NCBI GenBank assembly: GCA_026393755.1
Contig: JAPKZO010000031.1
Coordinates: 1 to 64,000, forward strand
DNA: 64,000 nucleotides
Source: Acidobacteriota bacterium
GTDB lineage: Bacteria > Acidobacteriota > Vicinamibacteria > Vicinamibacterales > JAKQTR01
Reading direction: 5' to 3'
Each line of letters starts with the position of its first letter. The stretch's first letter is position 1. Position numbers and translations under genes: made by a program. Shown in pieces: positions 60,855 through 64,000 of this stretch. The notes below the pieces were generated by a model. The model saw only the letters and a program-made list of their open reading frames with translations, was not told the DNA's origin and made no database searches.

Positions 60855-61156
60855 TCTACCATCGTCTACTTCAAGACCAGGGCCATGTGGCGGACCCAGG
60901 AGGGCCTCAGAAACCACAGGAAATGCGAGGAAATCTGGAAACACGGCGGAGGGCGAAAAACGGCGTTGCAGAATGTGCAACGACCAGCTGGAATCTGGAT
61001 CGCAGAAAGTGTCAGCAGGCGCCGCTACGGCATCAGCGTGAACTGCGCCCCGTCCCTTCTGATGGAGATCGAGGTCTTCGGCCACCGGCTTGGCCGTCGA
61101 GACAGGCGAAACCCGGCATGGGGGGCATCGAGGAGTGCAGAGAATGGCAGCCGAGG
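60855..61156. other. Intergenic spacer without recognisable feature
   Basis: About 300 bases separate the Uma2 gene from the end of the BtuF-like gene on the same strand. I see no gene, tRNA, clear hairpin or cobalamin-riboswitch box. GC content dips in the middle (60930-61010), with several A-rich runs. The promoter of the Uma2 gene must lie in this spacer, but no convincing pair of hexamers stands out. Confidence 0.5.
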
Positions 61157-62020
61157 CTACCGCGCCATCAGGGAGGGATGCAACGCCCGCGCAAAGGCCG
61201 TCGCCGTCAGGACGACTCGCGGCCCGGGCAGCACCAGCTCTTCGCCGAACAACAACTCGACCCGGCCGTTTCGCACGGCCGGCACCGCGGACAGGATGCT
61301 CCACGCCGCGCGTTCCTGATCGACCAGGGTCCGCGATGGCGCTTCGGTGTAGTGCAGCTCCAGGATCACGTCCGGCGCGCGGGCCAGAATCGTCTCGGTC
61401 GACACCAGCAGGGACTCGCGATTCACGTCGCCGAAGATGTTGGTTCCGCCGGCCAGATCCAGCAGATCGTGCAGAAACCCGCGGCCGCCGCTGACGTTGA
61501 GGGCACGCAACGACCGCGGTTCACGGCCGATCACAAGGAGCGCCTTTGGCCGCGCTTCGCTCTTCACGCGCGTCCGAATCCCGTCGAGATCGCGTTCGAT
61601 GCCGGCCGCGACGCGCTCGGCCTTCGCCGCCAGGCCCACCCGGCGCCCCAGTTCACGCAGCGTTGCGGTGATGTCTCCGAGCGACCCGTGGCGGTACGTG
61701 AACGTCAGCACGTTGGCTCGCGCGAGCTTGGCGGTGAGGTCGTTCTGGCTGCCGTAGTTGATGACCAGATCAGGCCGCAACGAGAGAATCTTTTCGATGT
61801 CGGGATCGACCAGCGCACCCACTCGCGGCAGCCGATCGACGTCCGCCGGGAAGTGATCGAAACTGCTTACGGCAACGATCCTCGGACCCGCACCGATCGC
61901 GAACAGCATCTCCGTCACCGACGGCACGAGCGACACGATGCGCTGCGGAACGCGCTGAGTCTCGACGGGGAGGGTCGCGAGCAGCATCGCGAGGGCGCAG
62001 GCCGTGGCGGCCATTCTCAT
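61157..62020 (-). CDS. BtuF-like periplasmic binding protein
   Basis: This 287-residue ABC substrate-binding protein has a short signal peptide and two lobes joined by a long helix. It opens RIVSLVPSVTEMLFAIGAG, followed by VGALVDPDIEKILSLRPDL, as in BtuF and related cobalamin or heme/siderophore binders. Its ATG overlaps the permease stop by 4 nt. Vitamin B12 is the best guess because of the BtuF-like start; the ligand is not proven. Confidence 0.82.
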   Translation of the reverse strand: MRMAATACALAMLLATLPVETQRVPQRIVSLVPSVTEMLFAIGAGPRIVAVSSFDHFPADVDRLPRVGALVDPDIEKILSLRPDLVINYGSQNDLTAKLARANVLTFTYRHGSLGDITATLRELGRRVGLAAKAERVAAGIERDLDGIRTRVKSEARPKALLVIGREPRSLRALNVSGGRGFLHDLLDLAGGTNIFGDVNRESLLVSTETILARAPDVILELHYTEAPSRTLVDQERAAWSILSAVPAVRNGRVELLFGEELVLPGPRVVLTATAFARALHPSLMAR

Positions 62021-63021
62021 CTTTGCCTCACCAGGAGCCACAGGAAGAACGGTCCTCCGATGATGGCCGTAATGATGCCGACCGGCAATTCGACCGGCGC
62101 CATCACCAGCCGCGCCAGCACGTCGCACGCGATCAGGAACGCCGCGCCGAGCAGGGCGGCGGCCGGCAGGACGATCCGGTGATCGGCGCCAACCAGCAGG
62201 CGGACCAGGTGCGGCACGATGATGCCGATGAATCCAATCGGCCCGCCAAGCGACACCGCGGCCCCGGTGACGAGCGAGGCGCTGAAGAAGGCGACCTGCT
62301 GCGTGCGCACCACATTGACGCCGCGGGAGGCGGCCGCATCAGTGCCCAGGCTCAGCAGATTCATCGCCCTCGGCAGCCACGCGAATGCGACGAAGGCCAC
62401 CAGCGTCAGCGGAAGCGCCGCGAGGATCGGGCCGTAGCCGGCGACGCCGAGGTCTCCCATCAGCCAGCGCAGCGTCTGGACGGTCTCGGCCGGGTCGGCG
62501 ATGTACTGGACGAACAGGATGAGCGCCGAGAAGAAAGAGTTCAGCGTCACGCCCGCGAGCAGCAGCACATTGGTAGAGAAGCCGCTGTGGCGAGCCCGCG
62601 CCAGCGCATACACGATGCCGACGGCACCGAGCGATCCGGCGAAGCTCGCGCCGGTAACCGCCGACACGCCCCAGAGCATCAACTGCAGCTTGAGCGAGAT
62701 GGCCAGCACGGCCCCAAGGGCCGCGCCAGCCGATACGCCGAGCGTGAACGGGGTGGCGAGCGGGTTGCGAAGCAGCGCCTGGAACACGACACCGGCCGCT
62801 GCAAGAGACGCCCCCACAAGCGCCGCGGCCAGCACACGCGGCAGCCTGGCGATAAAGAAGATCTGCGCATCGACGTTGTCGGCCCACGGCAAGGTGGTGT
62901 CGAACGCGCGGGAAAGATTGATCCGCGTCGTCCCGATGAGCGGTGCGCCGGCCGCCGCGGCCAGCGCCACCGATCCCAGCAGCAGGGTCCACCCGATGAG
63001 CCGGCGTCGCACGTCAGGCAT
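62017..63021 (-). CDS. BtuC/FecCD-family ABC permease
   Basis: This 334-residue permease has about ten membrane helices. FecCD motifs are visible as GVVFQALLRNPLATPFTLGVSAGAA near helix 3 and SLGGPIGFIGIIVPHLVRLL near the end, the loop that contacts the ATPase. The ATG at 63021 overlaps the ATPase stop by 8 nt. It forms the channel of the BtuFCD-like importer. Confidence 0.9.
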   Translation of the reverse strand: MPDVRRRLIGWTLLLGSVALAAAAGAPLIGTTRINLSRAFDTTLPWADNVDAQIFFIARLPRVLAAALVGASLAAAGVVFQALLRNPLATPFTLGVSAGAALGAVLAISLKLQLMLWGVSAVTGASFAGSLGAVGIVYALARARHSGFSTNVLLLAGVTLNSFFSALILFVQYIADPAETVQTLRWLMGDLGVAGYGPILAALPLTLVAFVAFAWLPRAMNLLSLGTDAAASRGVNVVRTQQVAFFSASLVTGAAVSLGGPIGFIGIIVPHLVRLLVGADHRIVLPAAALLGAAFLIACDVLARLVMAPVELPVGIITAIIGGPFFLWLLVRQR

Positions 63022-63838
63022 CGTGGATCTTCCCGATTGGCACCACGGCAACTCGTCTCGCACGCTCGTCGAACCACACGTTCGCCTCGACATCGTAAAG
63101 TGCCCGAATCGCCGCTTCGCTCAGCGTCTCCGCCGTCGGCCCGGCCGCCAGCACCTTTCCGTTTCTCAGCAAGATCAGCGACAGACACAGCCCTGCGGCG
63201 AAATTCAGGTCGTGCGTCGCGACCACGACCGTGAGACCTCGTTCACGATTCAGTCGCGCCACCAGCGCCGAGATCTCCAGCTGGTACCCGAGATCGAGCG
63301 ACGCCGTGGGCTCGTCGAGCAGGAGAATGTCGGCTTGCTGCGCCAGGGCGCTGGCGATCACGACCCGCTGCTTCTCGCCGCCGGAGAGAGTCGCGAAGGA
63401 TCGATGTTCGAGATCCACTGTCCCTGTCGCCGCCAGCGCGTCACGCGCAATGCTCAGGTCGCGCGGACCCTCCAGTTCGAACGGGCCCAGGTGTGGATAG
63501 CGTCCCATCAGCGCCACTTCGCCGACGGTGTAGTCGAAGGCCAGATGCGTTTCCTGGGGCACGACGGCAATCCGGCGGGCGAGCGCCCGCCTGGTGAGCG
63601 CGCCAATGTCGGTGCCATCAAGGGTGACACGTCCCTCGGTGGGACCGAGCATCCCGGCCAGCACACGCAGCAGTGTCGTCTTGCCGGAGCCGTTGGGACC
63701 GAGCAGGCCAACCACAGCGCCGCGCTCGACAGCCATCGAGACGCGCCGGACCCCTGGCAACACGTCATTCGTGCCGGCGCCAGCGCCGGTCGGCCCGTGG
63801 ATCCCGTGGACGTAGGTGACGTTATCGGCGCGGAGCAA
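63014..63838 (-). CDS. BtuD/FecE-like ABC ATPase
   Basis: This 274-residue ATPase has Walker A GPNGSGKTT, the signature TLSGGEKQRV and Walker B ILLLDEPTASLD. The start is TTG at 63838 with GGAG 6 nt upstream; no ATG or GTG lies suitably in frame. It begins inside the last codons of the TonB-receptor gene, overlapping it by 17 nt, so receptor and importer are one operon. Confidence 0.9.
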   Translation of the reverse strand: MLRADNVTYVHGIHGPTGAGAGTNDVLPGVRRVSMAVERGAVVGLLGPNGSGKTTLLRVLAGMLGPTEGRVTLDGTDIGALTRRALARRIAVVPQETHLAFDYTVGEVALMGRYPHLGPFELEGPRDLSIARDALAATGTVDLEHRSFATLSGGEKQRVVIASALAQQADILLLDEPTASLDLGYQLEISALVARLNRERGLTVVVATHDLNFAAGLCLSLILLRNGKVLAAGPTAETLSEAAIRALYDVEANVWFDERARRVAVVPIGKIHDA

Positions 63839-64000
63839 AGCGCACTCCGACGGTGAAGGAGCGGCGAGGTGCGGGATAGCCCAGCACGGCTTCGTACTGG
63901 CGATCCAGGAGATTGTCGACACGCGCGATGATGCTGATGCCGCGCCGGATGGCGAGCGAGATGCCCGTGTCGGCGACGGCAAACCCCGCCGCGTTGAACA
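63822..64000 (-). CDS. C-terminal part of a TonB-dependent receptor
   Basis: The window ends inside this gene; 58 codons are visible. They read as the last strands of a TonB-dependent outer-membrane receptor: ARVDNLLDRQYEAVLGYP followed by RRSFTVGVRFAPRR and a TAA stop. The conserved N-L-D-x-x-Y motif is typical. Placement before BtuFCD-like genes suggests a BtuB-type vitamin receptor. Confidence 0.8.
   Translation of the reverse strand, partial: FNAAGFAVADTGISLAIRRGISIIARVDNLLDRQYEAVLGYPAPRRSFTVGVRFAPRR

Noticed and set aside
60855-61156. A cobalamin riboswitch near the BtuF-like gene
   Set aside because: This spacer lies downstream of the transporter genes, which are read from the minus strand. 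No B12-box-like sequence is visible.

Overview
The window is a GC-rich bacterial chromosome segment. Several features point to Acidobacteriota, most likely a Vicinamibacteria-type lineage. These are a VWFA protein of the acidobacterial TIGR03436 type, an ECF sigma factor paired with a Ser/Thr kinase carrying a TolB-like propeller, a DUF2339 giant membrane protein, large secreted peptidases of the M14, S9 and M1 families, futalosine-pathway menaquinone synthesis (MqnD), and short intergenic palindromes. The lineage is inferred from gene content only. No rRNA or phylogenetic marker tree was possible.

Layout. 0-13.7 kb: M23 peptidase, tRNA-Glu, ornithine cyclodeaminase-like protein, secreted serine hydrolase, proline racemase family enzyme, frataxin (CyaY), VWFA protein, OsmC, an acyltransferase-like membrane protein followed by an outer-membrane barrel remnant, an orphan DGQHR (DndB-like) protein and DUF2339. 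13.9-22.2 kb: arginine locus, with argC-argB-argD-argA-like-argJ on the minus strand (every junction overlaps by 4 nt) diverging from argR-argG-argH on the plus strand. The shared promoter region carries two ARG-box-like palindromes. 22.2-31.3 kb: zinc-ribbon/Gly-rich protein, HD-GYP/GGDEF regulator, nagA, DUF4097 lipoprotein, then a tight cluster of deoxyhypusine-synthase-like protein, ornithine decarboxylase-like protein, QueD-like protein and HAD phosphatase. 31.3-43 kb: M14 peptidase, VapBC, a very unusual S9 plus M1 double peptidase, a PilT-like ATPase and a Fic protein. 43-52.9 kb: homoserine dehydrogenase and aminotransferase, SUMF1-like protein, MoeZ-like protein, a second VapBC, kinase with sigma factor, and a minimal metzincin. 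53-58.7 kb: a complete ISC iron-sulfur operon, iscR-iscS-iscU-iscA-hscB-hscA-fdx-iscX, with a consensus promoter overlapped by a palindromic operator. 58.8-64 kb: secreted hypothetical protein, mqnD, Uma2 protein, and a BtuFCD-like transporter preceded by the end of a TonB-dependent receptor.

How the genes fit together. Arginine genes make ornithine, which could feed the ornithine-decarboxylase-like and deoxyhypusine-synthase-like pair for polyamines. The ISC operon plus CyaY gives a near-complete proteobacteria- or mitochondria-like cluster assembly kit. Small mobile-like signals are scattered through the window: a palindromic repeat in three copies, two of them beside a GTAG-rich tract; a 27-bp-arm inverted repeat upstream of nagA; and repeat-like inserts inside the kinase gene. 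I found no CRISPR array, rRNA, prophage or transposase gene.
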